Of a DNA stretch of 62,843 bases, positions 9,734-18,393 are shown piece after piece. A program made the translations under genes and the position numbers. Where the stretch lies: the NCBI RefSeq assembly GCF_000388115.1, contig NZ_AQGQ01000005.1, positions 1 through 62,843 of the forward strand. Direction: 5' to 3'. The first letter of the stretch is position 1; each line of letters opens with the position of its first letter. Below the pieces are notes generated by a model. The model ran no database searches. It was not told where the DNA came from and was given only the letters and a program-made list of their open reading frames with translations. Origin of the DNA: Aeromonas molluscorum 848. Lineage in GTDB: Bacteria > Pseudomonadota > Gammaproteobacteria > Enterobacterales > Aeromonadaceae.

Positions 9734-11299
9734 TCAGCCCTCGCGGCTGGATTTCAGGTGTCGTGGTCGGATTCCGAGCATCAGCAGGCAGATCCCGTAG
9801 ACGCCGCCTCCCATCAGCAGCAACAGCGTCAGCTCCCAACTGGCCTTGGCCATGCTCCAAGCCCCCCATTGGGCAAGATCCGGTGACAGGTAGCCAAGTA
9901 GGCCCCCCATCATCAAGGTCGAAGCCAATAACTTGAGGCAGAAGACCCCGGTTTGACGGGATGGACGATAGACACTCTGCTGATAGAGGCCTTTAAACAG
10001 CAGGGCTGCGTTCAGAGTGCCGGCACAGGCGGTCGCCAGCGCCAACCCCACATAACCGAGGGGGTAGATGAAGATGAGGTTGCACACCATATTGGTCACC
10101 ATGGCCATGATGCCGATCCGCACCGGCGTCCTGGTGTCCTGACGTGCATAGTAGCCGGGGGCCAGCACCTTGATCAGCATCAGGGAGAGCAGGCCAGTGG
10201 TCGACGCCAGCAGACTGGCGCTGGACATGGCAACCTCGTGCAGACCGAACTCACCGCGCATGAAGAGCACCCGCAGTATGGGTTCACGCAAGATGGCAAT
10301 CCCTATCATGGCCGGCAGGCCGAGCAGCATCACCATGCGCACCCCCCAATCCATGGTGCGGGAAAAATCGGCGGGATCTGAATCCACATGCTTCTTGGCC
10401 AGAGCAGGCAGGATGACGGTGCTGATGGCCACTGCAAACAGGCCTAAGGGGAATTCCAGCAGGCGATCCGAGTAGTAGAGATAGCTGATGGCCCCGGTCG
10501 CGAGGAAGGAGGCCAGCATGGTGTTGACCAGCAAGTTGATCTGGCTGACCGATACCCCGAACAGTGCCGGGATCATCAGGGTGCGGATCTTGACCACCCC
10601 AGGATGGTGCCAGCCCCACTTGGGCCATACCAACATATTGATTTGGCGCAGGAAAGGATACTGGAATAGAAACTGCACCAGGCCGCCCAAAAAGACCCCG
10701 ATCGCCAGGGAGAGCTCCGGCCTGTCCATCAGCGGCGCTATCCACCAGGCCGACGCTATCATGGTGATGTTGAGAAAGACGGGTGTGAAAGAGGAGACGG
10801 CGAAGCGGCCGAAGGTATTGAGGATGGCCCCCGCCATGGCGGTGAAGGTGATAAACCAGAGATAAGGAAAAGTTATTTTGAGCATCAAACTGGCCAGCTC
10901 GAACTTCTCGGCCGCCGGACCATCATGCAACCAATCCCAGAACCAGCCCCAGCCAAACAGGGCAGTCAACACGCCAGAGCCCAGCACCCCAAACAGAGTC
11001 ACTATGGTCACTATGCCACCAAGGGTACCTGCCACCGCCGCCAGCAACTCGCGCACCTCCCGCTCATCGCCATTTTTCTTGTACTCGGTCATGACCGGGA
11101 CGAAGGCTTGGTTGAAGGCACCTTCGGCAAAGAGCCGCCGCAGGAAGTTGGGAATGCGATTGGCAAAGAAGAAGACATCGGCAGCCGCTCCTGCGCCGAG
11201 CAGATTGGCGATAACCACATCGCGAACCAAGCCCATCACGCGGGATACCAGTGTCATTGAGGACACTATCATACCGGATTTGATCAATTTCTTACTCAA
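9734..11299 (-). CDS. murJ: Lipid II flippase
   Basis: This 521-aa protein of the MATE/MOP superfamily (old name MviN) flips lipid II across the inner membrane for peptidoglycan synthesis. It opens with KSGMIVSSMTLVSRVMGLVRDVVIANLLGAGAAADVFFFANRIPNFLRRLFAEGAFNQAF-type sequence, whose conserved arginines line the flippase cavity, and shows about 14 hydrophobic segments. It is directly upstream of ribF and divergent from rpsT, an arrangement common in gammaproteobacteria. The 190-base gap to rpsT should hold promoters for both. Confidence 0.96.
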   Translation of the reverse strand: MSKKLIKSGMIVSSMTLVSRVMGLVRDVVIANLLGAGAAADVFFFANRIPNFLRRLFAEGAFNQAFVPVMTEYKKNGDEREVRELLAAVAGTLGGIVTIVTLFGVLGSGVLTALFGWGWFWDWLHDGPAAEKFELASLMLKITFPYLWFITFTAMAGAILNTFGRFAVSSFTPVFLNITMIASAWWIAPLMDRPELSLAIGVFLGGLVQFLFQYPFLRQINMLVWPKWGWHHPGVVKIRTLMIPALFGVSVSQINLLVNTMLASFLATGAISYLYYSDRLLEFPLGLFAVAISTVILPALAKKHVDSDPADFSRTMDWGVRMVMLLGLPAMIGIAILREPILRVLFMRGEFGLHEVAMSSASLLASTTGLLSLMLIKVLAPGYYARQDTRTPVRIGIMAMVTNMVCNLIFIYPLGYVGLALATACAGTLNAALLFKGLYQQSVYRPSRQTGVFCLKLLASTLMMGGLLGYLSPDLAQWGAWSMAKASWELTLLLLMGGGVYGICLLMLGIRPRHLKSSREG

Positions 11300-11490
11300 G
11301 ACGAGGCCTCTGGAACTGTCAGAATGAAAAGAATGCTGCTAGAATCGGCCGACAGTTTAACCGCCTCCCAACTGACACACCACCGGGGGGCGGTGTTTAT
11401 TTGCACAAATCATTTGACAATATGTGGTTGAGAAGGCATATTTCCGGGCCTTTTCAATACACTCGCTAAGACAGTTTTAGGAGTTTTACC

Positions 11491-11754
11491 TTGGCTAATA
11501 TCAAATCTGCTAAGAAGCGCGCGATTCAGTCAGAGAAACGTCGTCAACACAACGCTAGCCGTCGTTCTATGACCCGTACCTATCTGAAGAAAGTAATTGC
11601 TGCAATCGCTTCTGGCGACAAAGCTGCTGCCGTTGCTGCTTTCGCTACCGCTCAGCCGATCATGGATCGCATGGCTACCAAAGGCCTGATCCACAAGAAC
11701 AAAGCTGCTCGTCACAAGAGCCGCCTGTCTGCCCAGATCAAAGCTATGGCTTAA
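11491..11754 (+). CDS. rpsT: 30S ribosomal protein S20
   Basis: The 87-aa basic protein begins with [25 protein letters not shown] and contains [31 protein letters not shown], both diagnostic of S20, which binds 16S rRNA in the small subunit. The start is TTG at 11491, preceded by AGGAG about 9 bases upstream; no ATG is available. E. coli rpsT also uses UUG, and the weak start is part of its translational autoregulation, so the same control is likely here. A strong terminator follows at once. Confidence 0.97.
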   Translation: MANIKSAKKRAIQSEKRRQHNASRRSMTRTYLKKVIAAIASGDKAAAVAAFATAQPIMDRMATKGLIHKNKAARHKSRLSAQIKAMA

Positions 11755-11777
11755 TCAGCTTCGGCTGAATAAAGCAA

Positions 11778-11805
11778 AAAAAACCGGCCTCAGTGCCGGT
11801 TTTTT
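11778..11805 (+). terminator. rpsT terminator
   Basis: AAAAAACCGGC and GCCGGTTTTTT form an 11-bp stem with a short loop and a T-run, starting 23 bases after the rpsT stop. It also lies just past the stop of the convergent arsR-type gene and could terminate it. Confidence 0.9.
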
Positions 11806-12106
11806 ATTTATCTGTCGTGCAGTAAAGTTTGTGCAACAAACCTATCATCTCGCGCACCTCATGGCTGCGTAGCGAATAATAGACCGTCTGGGCCTCTTTT
11901 CGCGTCTCTACTAGCTCATCTCGCCGTAGTACCGCCAGATGTTGTGACAATGCTGACTGGCTCAAGCCAAGGACTTCGTTCAATTCGCCGACCGACAACT
12001 CCTTGTCCAGCAGCTGACAGAGAATGAACAGCCTTCTCTCGTTGGCCAGCGCCTTGAGCAAGGCCACCGCCCTCCCCGCATTCGCTTCCATCGCTTCCAG
12101 ATCCAT
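11804..12106 (-). CDS. ArsR-family regulator, HlyU/SqrR-like
   Basis: This 100-aa winged-helix repressor has the recognition helix in SQSALSQHLAVLRRDELVETRKEAQTVYYSL. I choose the ATG at 12106 because GAGGAG lies 8 bases upstream; an in-frame ATG at 12127 would add 7 residues. Cysteines occur only at residue 30 (LFILCQLL) and residue 96 (KLYCTTDK). The classical metal-binding ELCVCDL motif of ArsR is absent. The Cys pair 66 residues apart matches the spacing known for HlyU of Vibrio and the polysulfide sensors SqrR/BigR, so reactive sulfur or redox sensing is the likely signal. The target genes are not evident nearby. Confidence 0.8.
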   Translation of the reverse strand: MDLEAMEANAGRAVALLKALANERRLFILCQLLDKELSVGELNEVLGLSQSALSQHLAVLRRDELVETRKEAQTVYYSLRSHEVREMIGLLHKLYCTTDK

Positions 12107-12156
12107 GCCGTACTCCTCTTGACGCAAGTCGGGATAATACCTTGACTGGCCTCAAT

Positions 12157-13089
12157 TTAAAACGACAGGCTGGCCGGCTGTATGGTGGAAAAATTCTCCT
12201 GTCCGGCAAACAGGAAAGAGAAATCACTCTCGCATACCCGCTTGACCGCTGGGTGCTGGATCATACGTTCCGCGAAGATGACGTAATACTCCTCCATCAG
12301 ATCCTGGGTCTCACCGAGCAGCATGACGCCCTCCCCCTCCAGTATCTCTTCCCGGTAGATAGTGGGTGCCATGAAGATGCCCTGATTGAAGAAGCCGAAG
12401 GCCTTCATCAGCGCGGCATCATCAAATTCCCCCAAAATACTGGGGGAGATACCTTGTTGCTCAAACCACTGGGTCAGCTGACGTCCCATGGCCGTGCGGC
12501 GACCCGGGATGAGCAACTTGCGCTCCTCCAGACAAGCGGGAAAAGGCTTTTCCGGCAGCGGTGCCTTGCAAAAGAAGCTGACCCCGCAGCCACCGAGTCG
12601 CTTGGAAAGCAGGCCAGCATGCTGGCTGGAGTCCACCGGGCAGTCAGAGAGGATCATGTCGAGCTTGTGCTCGCTCAATTGTTCGAGCAGCAGCTCGTGG
12701 GTCGATTCGAAGCAGCGCAGATGGATGGAGCCATCATTGGGTATGACGGAGAGCAGCACACGGCTAGCCAGGCGCTTGGAGAGTGCATCGGCGATACCGA
12801 CGTCGAACAGTATCTGGCTCTCCTTGCGGTAATTGACGATATCCAGCATCTCGTAGGAGAGGCTGAACATCTTGTCAGCGTAACGAAACACTAACTGCCC
12901 CAACTCGGTGGCCTCAAGAGAGCGCCCCTTGCGCTTGAGCAACTTGCCCCCCAGCCGATGCTCCAGCAACTTGATCTGGCCAGTAACCGTCTGGGGCGTC
13001 AGGAAAAGAGCCTCCGCCGCCTGAGTGACTGAGCCCTTCTTCTGAGTCATCCAAAAATAATAGAGGTGATTGTAGTTAAGGTGTGACAT
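12157..13089 (-). CDS. nhaR: LysR-family regulator NhaR
   Basis: This 310-aa LysR regulator has the N-terminal sequence [46 protein letters not shown]. This is the NhaR signature, with the helix-turn-helix at residues 18-40 and an effector-binding domain after residue 90. NhaR activates nhaA in response to sodium. Here nhaA lies 34 kb away, on the far side of the prophage. The first 29 bases of the gene are the left copy of the prophage att repeat, so the coding frame is intact but everything upstream of the ATG is phage DNA. It may now depend on read-through from the int gene, which ends 66 bases upstream on the same strand. Confidence 0.93.
   Translation of the reverse strand: MSHLNYNHLYYFWMTQKKGSVTQAAEALFLTPQTVTGQIKLLEHRLGGKLLKRKGRSLEATELGQLVFRYADKMFSLSYEMLDIVNYRKESQILFDVGIADALSKRLASRVLLSVIPNDGSIHLRCFESTHELLLEQLSEHKLDMILSDCPVDSSQHAGLLSKRLGGCGVSFFCKAPLPEKPFPACLEERKLLIPGRRTAMGRQLTQWFEQQGISPSILGEFDDAALMKAFGFFNQGIFMAPTIYREEILEGEGVMLLGETQDLMEEYYVIFAERMIQHPAVKRVCESDFSFLFAGQENFSTIQPASLSF
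13061..13089. repeat. Left attachment site copy (attL core)
   Basis: These 29 bases are identical to 46908-46936 and cover the first 29 bases of nhaR, starting with its ATG. The identity stops on both sides, as expected for a site-specific recombination core. Confidence 0.93.
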
Positions 13090-13154
13090 AGCGGCGCAAT
13101 CCCGTAATACTCAGCTGTTTGATAGGGTATAGGAGGCAATAAAAGCGAATAATC

Positions 13155-14210
13155 CTAAACTATGCCGCCATTTTGCCGCCATATTTCCAACGGGTTTAAT
13201 CGGGCGGCATCTTCCAAATGGTCGGGTGCAAAGTGGGCATAGCGCATCGTGTCACGGATGTTTGCATGGCCCAATATCTTTTGTAGAACCAGAATATTGC
13301 CGCCATTCATCATAAAGTGGCTGGCGAACGAATGGCGCAAGACGTGGGTCAGCTGACCATCAGGCAATTCAATACCGGTTGTTTTCAGTGCCCTTCCGAA
13401 ATCCAGATAGCATGGCTGAAACAGCTGGCCGCTCTTGCTACCCGTCATCAGCTCATCATAAAGCGCTTTACTGATCGGCACCGTCCGGTTTTTGTTGCCC
13501 TTGGTGTTGGTATAGGTAATTCGGTACGGGGTGACCTGCGATGTAGTCAGTGATTCAGCCTCACGCCAGCGCGCGCCTGTCGCCAGACAGATTTTGATAA
13601 TGAGCGCCAGATCAGAGTTAGGGTATCGCTGCGCCGCCAAGAGTAGATCGGCGATCTGCCACTGCTGCAGAAAGGTCATCTCGGGATCGGGGGTTTTTAC
13701 TGCGGCGGCTGTCTGCAATGGATGCGGGTGAAGCCATTCACCCAAACGGATCAGCTCACCGAATACCGCCTTGATGAATGCTAATTCCTGATTAACCGTT
13801 CGAGCAGTGATGGCCTTTTTTGCTCCTACATTCCAACCATTGTCGATTTCACCGGCCATTCGCTTGGCGCGGTAATGCGCCCACATTTTAGGGGTGACAT
13901 CAATTGCCTTCGGATTTTCCATGCCGTTGCAGATGATCTGCAGCTTGGCCAGCCGGACATGCTGACGCTTAAGGGTCTGGCCATGAAGCTTGAACCAGAG
14001 ATCGATCATGTCTTGCAAGGTGCGATGCTCTTTAGCCTCTTGCCCTAGCCAGGGCTTGGCCCGATGCTCATCAAGGGTGAAGCGCTCCCAGGCCAATGCT
14101 TCCCCTTTTGTGGCGAAGCGCTTTCGTTTGCGAGGACCATCACGGCCTTGGGGGTAGACTTCAGCCAGCCAGAGTTTGGGCTTGCCATCATCGAGTTTGC
14201 GAACAGTCAT
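13155..14210 (-). CDS. int: Phage tyrosine integrase
   Basis: This 351-aa tyrosine recombinase shows the catalytic residues in TGARWREAESL (Arg I), LTHVLRHSFASHFM (His-x-x-Arg), LGHANIRDTM (His/Trp position) and the nucleophile in MRYAHFAPDH. An N-terminal arm-binding region (residues 1-65) and core-binding domain precede them. It lies 66 bases from the att core and reads toward nhaR. The 3' end of the gene contains a TGCCGCCA pair that recurs near the other end of the prophage, probably the integrase's own arm-type binding sites. Together with the Cox-like protein it would control integration and excision. Confidence 0.95.
   Translation of the reverse strand: MTVRKLDDGKPKLWLAEVYPQGRDGPRKRKRFATKGEALAWERFTLDEHRAKPWLGQEAKEHRTLQDMIDLWFKLHGQTLKRQHVRLAKLQIICNGMENPKAIDVTPKMWAHYRAKRMAGEIDNGWNVGAKKAITARTVNQELAFIKAVFGELIRLGEWLHPHPLQTAAAVKTPDPEMTFLQQWQIADLLLAAQRYPNSDLALIIKICLATGARWREAESLTTSQVTPYRITYTNTKGNKNRTVPISKALYDELMTGSKSGQLFQPCYLDFGRALKTTGIELPDGQLTHVLRHSFASHFMMNGGNILVLQKILGHANIRDTMRYAHFAPDHLEDAARLNPLEIWRQNGGIV
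13163..13181. promoter_or_regulatory. Left pair of putative integrase arm sites
   Basis: Two TGCCGCCA octamers (13163-13170, 13174-13181) are spaced 11 bases apart, one helical turn, inside the 3' end of int and about 75-90 bases from the att core. The same pair with the same spacing and orientation occurs at 46830-46848. Confidence 0.6.
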
Positions 14211-14646
14211 TGATTTATATCAGCTCAAATCTTCAGGAAGGTGTGAGTAGATGGATTAGTTGGCAATTTAGCGTCCAAAATCGTCAGAATTGGAAACTGG
14301 TGTATAGAGCTGCCAACGCTGCCACTTCAGTGCGAGCAAACAGTTCAATGTGGGAGATAGTCATGAGTCTGCCTAATCCTGAGTTGAGAATGGTCTCACC
14401 TGATCGATGAAGTACAAATGGCAAGAAGAATTACGCCAATTGCCTCATCGAGTCGCCCCCCCCTACAAGGGAAGGGCACGATTGAACATGTGCGCGCCGA
14501 GGGCCTCTACTGGTGCAGTTGCCAGAGTAGGCCACTAATGGCGAAATCAATATTCTAACAGCCATCCTAGCAGACCCGCTTCGACCAGTCGGCATGTGAA
14601 ACCTTTCGCTGTTTCATGCAAACGACAACCGCTTTGACAACTATTT
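14211..14646. other. Gene-free stretch upstream of int
   Basis: No convincing gene is seen in these 436 bases. GCATGTGAAAC (14592-14602) and GTTTCATGC (14611-14619) form a hairpin with an 8-base loop, placed where transcription of the minus-strand cargo gene at 14647 would end. It lacks a clear T-run. The GC content falls sharply at about 14620, marking the edge of the foreign cargo. Confidence 0.5.
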
Positions 14647-15885
14647 TTATAAAGAAATATATCTCCCTCCAATGTTTGTATAAAACTGTTCCGAGGTTAA
14701 ACCAAACCCATCTTTTAACAAAATTTTTATGGAGTCAAAATCTACGTAGTCAATATCAAATTTTCTACTTCTCTGATAAGAGCTTTGTACAACAATATTT
14801 TTATCTTTATAAAGACATATAGCAAGTTCAGGGTCTGGCGCAGATGAGGATGACTTATCGACCAACTCAATATCTAAAGAGCCATTATTCTCAACGACAA
14901 AGGGAACAAACTTCTTTTTATCAAAATCATTCCATGCTAGATCTTCAGCGCCCATACTAAACTTCAACATGAAGTTATCTATATTGTTATTCTTTACAGT
15001 CCGGATAGCATTGATTATTTCATCAACAGGAGGAGCGCTGTGATCAACCCCCCAGTTACCAACTACAAAATCTACAAAGGAGAACCTAAAACAATTTCCA
15101 TAACGTCTTTCGCCACCCATTAAGCACTCTAAGTAAGGTTTGGCATGCTTCACCAAATGCCAATCACTTTTATTTTGAAGGTAAAGTATTCTACTTGAGC
15201 TATTTGAAGGGGCAGTTCCAAGCTTATGTTTTATAGAGAATTTTTCTAAAATCGCTTTCGCTTCATCAGTGTTATTGGATTTATCTATGTCGGTATCAAA
15301 TGCAAGTCTAACGTATTTATCAACATGCATCTTATGATATTTTGTTATGTCAGTTTGTGGATTCCATACTATTGCAACCGATTGTATTGTCGAATTTATA
15401 GCCAGTAGAGCTGCGGCAAAACCACCTCCGCTACCACCGACAAAGATCGGCTTCAATTTGTGTTTAGAAATAATACTTTCTACTATCTTAAGTATCCTAT
15501 CCTGAAGATCTATTTGACTTATATTTCCTGCATACCAACCAAGGTTGAGTGACTTATCAATTGATAGTGTCGGGTCTGAAATCGCTACAATTGGTAAATT
15601 ACATTTTTTTGCTAATTCTAAACCAGAGAAGAATGGAGCGTCCTTACTTTCTCTATTACTAACAGCTCCAGACATTACGATAATACAAAACTCGCCTTCA
15701 ACCGGAATGCCCGAGGCGCCAACGAGTCCATTTACATAAACATCAATTTCTTGACTGTCACTCTTATATACATGAATGCCACTCTGCAAATATTCTTCTT
15801 TAATGTCATCGTGATTAAAAACATTACAATTCCATTTGTTATAGTTTTTACTTAAATTGCTGTTCACAGCATCTATAACTTCCAT
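14647..15885 (-). CDS. Alpha/beta-hydrolase-like cargo protein of unknown function
   Basis: This 412-aa protein is encoded in markedly AT-rich DNA between int and the repressor, unlike the GC-rich phage genes on both sides. It shows a nucleophile elbow PIFVGGSGGGFAAALLA near residues 145-160 (G-x-S-x-G), after a strand-loop segment CIIVMSGAVSNRESKDAPFFSG. A possible catalytic His lies in WGVDHSAPP near residue 290. There is no signal peptide or membrane segment, and the last 100 residues look like a separate beta-rich domain. It is a lysogenic-conversion or defence candidate by position only. Similarity to Asp2-like or esterase families is a guess. It is probably transcribed on its own from the 15886-16081 gap. 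Confidence 0.6.
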   Translation of the reverse strand: MEVIDAVNSNLSKNYNKWNCNVFNHDDIKEEYLQSGIHVYKSDSQEIDVYVNGLVGASGIPVEGEFCIIVMSGAVSNRESKDAPFFSGLELAKKCNLPIVAISDPTLSIDKSLNLGWYAGNISQIDLQDRILKIVESIISKHKLKPIFVGGSGGGFAAALLAINSTIQSVAIVWNPQTDITKYHKMHVDKYVRLAFDTDIDKSNNTDEAKAILEKFSIKHKLGTAPSNSSSRILYLQNKSDWHLVKHAKPYLECLMGGERRYGNCFRFSFVDFVVGNWGVDHSAPPVDEIINAIRTVKNNNIDNFMLKFSMGAEDLAWNDFDKKKFVPFVVENNGSLDIELVDKSSSSAPDPELAICLYKDKNIVVQSSYQRSRKFDIDYVDFDSIKILLKDGFGLTSEQFYTNIGGRYISL

Positions 15886-16081
15886 ATATAAACTCTCTAT
15901 TGTAATTAAAATATAATATTTTTAGCGCTCTGTGATTAACTATGAGTTGCTTGCTTAGACTGCTCTACCGCATGAACATAGACCACGATAACCACTATCT
16001 AATTCGGTGACAGTGAATAACGGATCCATTAGCTAGCTATCCTTCCTAGTGAGGAAGAAAAACGGGAATAGATGCACCTTG

Positions 16082-16765
16082 TTATCTTTTCCTGAAAGTT
16101 CTGTGCTCAACCATCACGCCTATGATCTCGATATGCTGCCGGTCGGAGTGCATAGGCGGGTAATCTTCATTAAGCGGTACCAATTCAAACACCTCTTTCC
16201 CGTTCTCATCGATACCGCGAGGCCGGTACTTTTTGAAGGTGGCCTCGTCGCTGCCGTTTTTGGCTACCACGAAATCCCCCGGACGCGGCTGTTCGTCAGG
16301 GTCAACGATCACCAAATCGCCTTCATTGAATTGCGGTGACATCGAGTTGCCACGCAACCAGAGACCAAAACCACGGGGGCCGATGTCCACACTGGCCGTC
16401 ACATACTCCACGTTGCCATCAAAGCCCGTAGCCTGTTCGCATATCTCCCGCCAGTTGCCTGCCTGCACATAGCTGAGGATCGGCACTCGATCACCCTGCG
16501 GGATGACCGCTGGCTCTACGTTGCGGTAACCAGGAAACGGAGACTCAACCACGCTAGTGACGCCTTCCTCTTTGCCTGTCAGTAGCCAATCGACAGACAC
16601 GCCAAGCGCAGCCGCTAAGTCGTTGAGATAGCGGCCCTTTGGCTGGTTCAGACCTGACTCCCACTTGCCTACCGAAACACCGGTTATGCCTATGGCTTTG
16701 CCTAACGCAGCTTTGGATAGGCCAAGGGCTGACCTTCTACTGAAAATTCGTTCTGAGATGTGCAT
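16082..16765 (-). CDS. CI-type phage repressor with S24 autocleavage domain
   Basis: The 227-aa repressor has an N-terminal lambda-type helix-turn-helix (LGLSKAALGKAIGITGVSVGKWESGLNQPKGRYL) and a C-terminal LexA/S24 peptidase domain. The Ala-Gly cleavage site is visible in LSYVQAGNWRE near residue 102, the catalytic Ser in RGNSMSPQF near 141, and the Lys in DFVVAKNGSDEATFKKY near 178. This type is inactivated by RecA during the SOS response, unlike the short non-cleavable C of P2, so the prophage should be inducible by DNA damage. It is divergent from the cro-like gene across an operator array. Confidence 0.93.
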   Translation of the reverse strand: MHISERIFSRRSALGLSKAALGKAIGITGVSVGKWESGLNQPKGRYLNDLAAALGVSVDWLLTGKEEGVTSVVESPFPGYRNVEPAVIPQGDRVPILSYVQAGNWREICEQATGFDGNVEYVTASVDIGPRGFGLWLRGNSMSPQFNEGDLVIVDPDEQPRPGDFVVAKNGSDEATFKKYRPRGIDENGKEVFELVPLNEDYPPMHSDRQHIEIIGVMVEHRTFRKR

Positions 16766-16887
16766 TAACCTAGCTTAACTTTCGAGATCAAACCCTAAGG
16801 TTCATTATTTCAAACCTTAAGCTTGCTTATGGTAAAACCCTAAGTTACGATTGGCCGAATCAAAACTTAAGGTTGCAATGAGGGTTT
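16766..16887. promoter_or_regulatory. Repressor operator array between divergent early promoters
   Basis: Four near-palindromic copies of AACCYTAAGGTT-like sequence occur at 16791-16802, 16813-16824, 16836-16847 and 16863-16874, and a weaker one at 16766-16777. Spacing is 22-27 bases, about two helical turns. The position between the repressor and cro-like genes makes them the likely CI/Cro operators. Confidence 0.75.
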
Positions 16888-17082
16888 ATGAAAAAAATAG
16901 ATGCCATCAACCACTTCGGGTCAGCGGCTGAGCTGGCGAAGAGGCTGAACATTTCAGAAGCAGCAATTTCCCAATGGGGCGAAACCATACCCCAAGGTCG
17001 CGCCTACCAGATTGAAGTGCTGACCGTCGGCAAGTTGAAGGCCGACCCCATCACGCCAACCCCTGATAACAACGCACAGTAA
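16888..17082 (+). CDS. Cro-like DNA-binding protein
   Basis: This 64-aa protein, MKKIDAINHFGSAAELAKRLNISEAAISQWGETIPQ..., has the compact helix-turn-helix of the YdaS/Cro family. It is divergent from the CI-type repressor and its ATG lies just after the last operator copy. By position it is the Cro equivalent that shuts down repressor synthesis and favours lytic growth. The C-terminal tail is Pro/Asn-rich and probably disordered. Confidence 0.8.
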   Translation: MKKIDAINHFGSAAELAKRLNISEAAISQWGETIPQGRAYQIEVLTVGKLKADPITPTPDNNAQ

Positions 17083-17092
17083 GGGCCTCGCC

Positions 17093-17302
17093 ATGACGCC
17101 AACCATCCCCGTTTATACCTTTCCGGTTTGCTCCAAAGAGAAGTTCGCCGAGCTGAGCGGTTTTTCTGAGGACTACGTCCAGTCGATGATCGAGGCGGGC
17201 CGGTTGCCTTACCTGCCTAAAGACGGCCAGCGGCAAAAGGTGGTCATCAATCTCGAAGCGCTGCGGATGCAGTGCCAGACGGCCGCATTGGTTTCTCGTT
17301 GA
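17093..17302 (+). CDS. Cox-like regulatory/excision protein
   Basis: This 69-aa protein contains TFPVCSKEKFAELSGFSEDYVQSMIEAGRLPYL, an excisionase/Cox-type winged helix resembling P2 and HP1 Cox, which both directs excision and represses the lysogenic promoter. It follows the cro-like gene by 10 bases in the early rightward operon. The assignment rests on the motif and on gene order, and a simple AlpA-type regulator is the alternative. Confidence 0.7.
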   Translation: MTPTIPVYTFPVCSKEKFAELSGFSEDYVQSMIEAGRLPYLPKDGQRQKVVINLEALRMQCQTAALVSR

Positions 17303-17350
17303 GTTGCCTTACAGCCAGCTAACCATAGCGAACTTTGGAGGGAAATCAGA

Positions 17351-17863
17351 GTGTCAAATAAGCCCAGGTTTTCACACAACCACTTTGCCAGTGCATGCGA
17401 CTGTTTCAAAGAGAGGCATAACGTCAGCCAGTTGGAACGCGCGCTCGGCATGAAAAGCGGCGTGCTGCACAACAAGCTCAACGAGGCATGCGAAAGCCAC
17501 AAGCTGACGGCCATCGATCTCATCGCGCTGTATCACGCCACCGAAGGGGACGAAACCCTGATCGACGGCATGCTGATGGAATGTGGCCTGACCGCCATGG
17601 CCATTCCAAAAGCTGAACGCGCGCCATCACTGCCCCATCAAGCGATCGACCTCAATGCCAAGGTCGCCAGCATCGGCCAGCGAGCGCTGGAGCTGACCAG
17701 CCGGGGCCGGATCACCCGCTCGGAACGCAACACCCTGGTGAGCGTGGCCACGTCAGCGATGGGGTCTATCGCCATCTTAATCCATGACATCGAGGCCCGT
17801 TTTCAGGCCGTGCCGACCGTCGCCTGCGCATCAGACATCCTGATGCAAACCATGACCATGTAA
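17351..17863 (+). CDS. CII-family phage regulatory protein
   Basis: The 170-aa protein resembles the phage CII regulator family of P2-like phages. The N-terminal block is FASACDCFKERHNVSQLERALGMKSGVLHNKLNE, followed by LTAIDLIALYHATEGDETLIDGML. The start is GTG at 17351, preceded by GGAGG about 9 bases upstream. Residues near 100-150 are helical. It may act as a replication-region regulator rather than as lambda CII. It is part of the early rightward operon. Confidence 0.75.
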   Translation: MSNKPRFSHNHFASACDCFKERHNVSQLERALGMKSGVLHNKLNEACESHKLTAIDLIALYHATEGDETLIDGMLMECGLTAMAIPKAERAPSLPHQAIDLNAKVASIGQRALELTSRGRITRSERNTLVSVATSAMGSIAILIHDIEARFQAVPTVACASDILMQTMTM

Positions 17864-17873
17864 GGGGGAAGCC

Positions 17874-18329
17874 ATGCAAAAACACATCGACTCAGAGCAA
17901 CGCAATTTGGCTGGCCTGACGCCAGTCGAACAGGCCGCGATGAACACCGCAGGATTAATGCTGGTGCGCGAACTGTTCGGCAAGACCCGCAGCAGCCTGG
18001 ATACCGACTGGCTGGACATCAGCTCCGCCAAAAAAGCCGCGATTTGCACCATCGCCCGCCAATCGCGTGGCCAGATGATGACCGCAACCCTGTCTGCCCT
18101 GCCCCATGCACAACGTGAGGCGATCCGGTTGGCCGTGCTGGAACTGGATTATCAAGGTGAATTTCGCTGCGGCTGTGACAGCAAGGTATGGCACCCGGCT
18201 CCGGTGACCCGCGCTATCGGCGATATCGAGAGAGAGAAGAAGGAACGAGCCGCCAAGCTGCGCATGAAACGCGCCGTGTTGGCTGCCAGCGAGATGGTCA
18301 AGCAAGGCCCTCGCGCCATTGGGCAATAA
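17874..18329 (+). CDS. Early phage protein of unknown function
   Basis: This 151-aa hypothetical protein is rich in Ala and charged residues with no membrane segment. A CGCDSK motif lies near residue 100, and the last 45 residues are a highly basic helix (EREKKERAAKLRMKRAVLAASEMVK). The gene starts 10 bases after the CII-like gene with GGGGG as a ribosome binding site and ends at a hairpin that may attenuate the operon. I do not recognise a function. Confidence 0.7.
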   Translation: MQKHIDSEQRNLAGLTPVEQAAMNTAGLMLVRELFGKTRSSLDTDWLDISSAKKAAICTIARQSRGQMMTATLSALPHAQREAIRLAVLELDYQGEFRCGCDSKVWHPAPVTRAIGDIEREKKERAAKLRMKRAVLAASEMVKQGPRAIGQ

Positions 18330-18369
18330 AAAAGCCCGCTTAACGGAGCAGCAACTCCAGCGGGCCTTT
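18330..18369 (+). terminator. Possible intra-operon terminator or attenuator
   Basis: AAAGCCCGCT and AGCGGGCCTTT pair around an 18-base loop immediately after the stop at 18329. There is one mismatch or bulge, and the T-run is short, so it may only reduce read-through. Confidence 0.55.
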
Positions 18370-18393
18370 CATTCGTCAACTAGGAAAATCGAC

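Noticed and set aside
13061-13089. tRNA gene as the integration site
   Set aside because: The 29-bp repeat is protein-coding at both ends (start of nhaR, end of the gene after nhaA) and does not fold as a tRNA 3' end.
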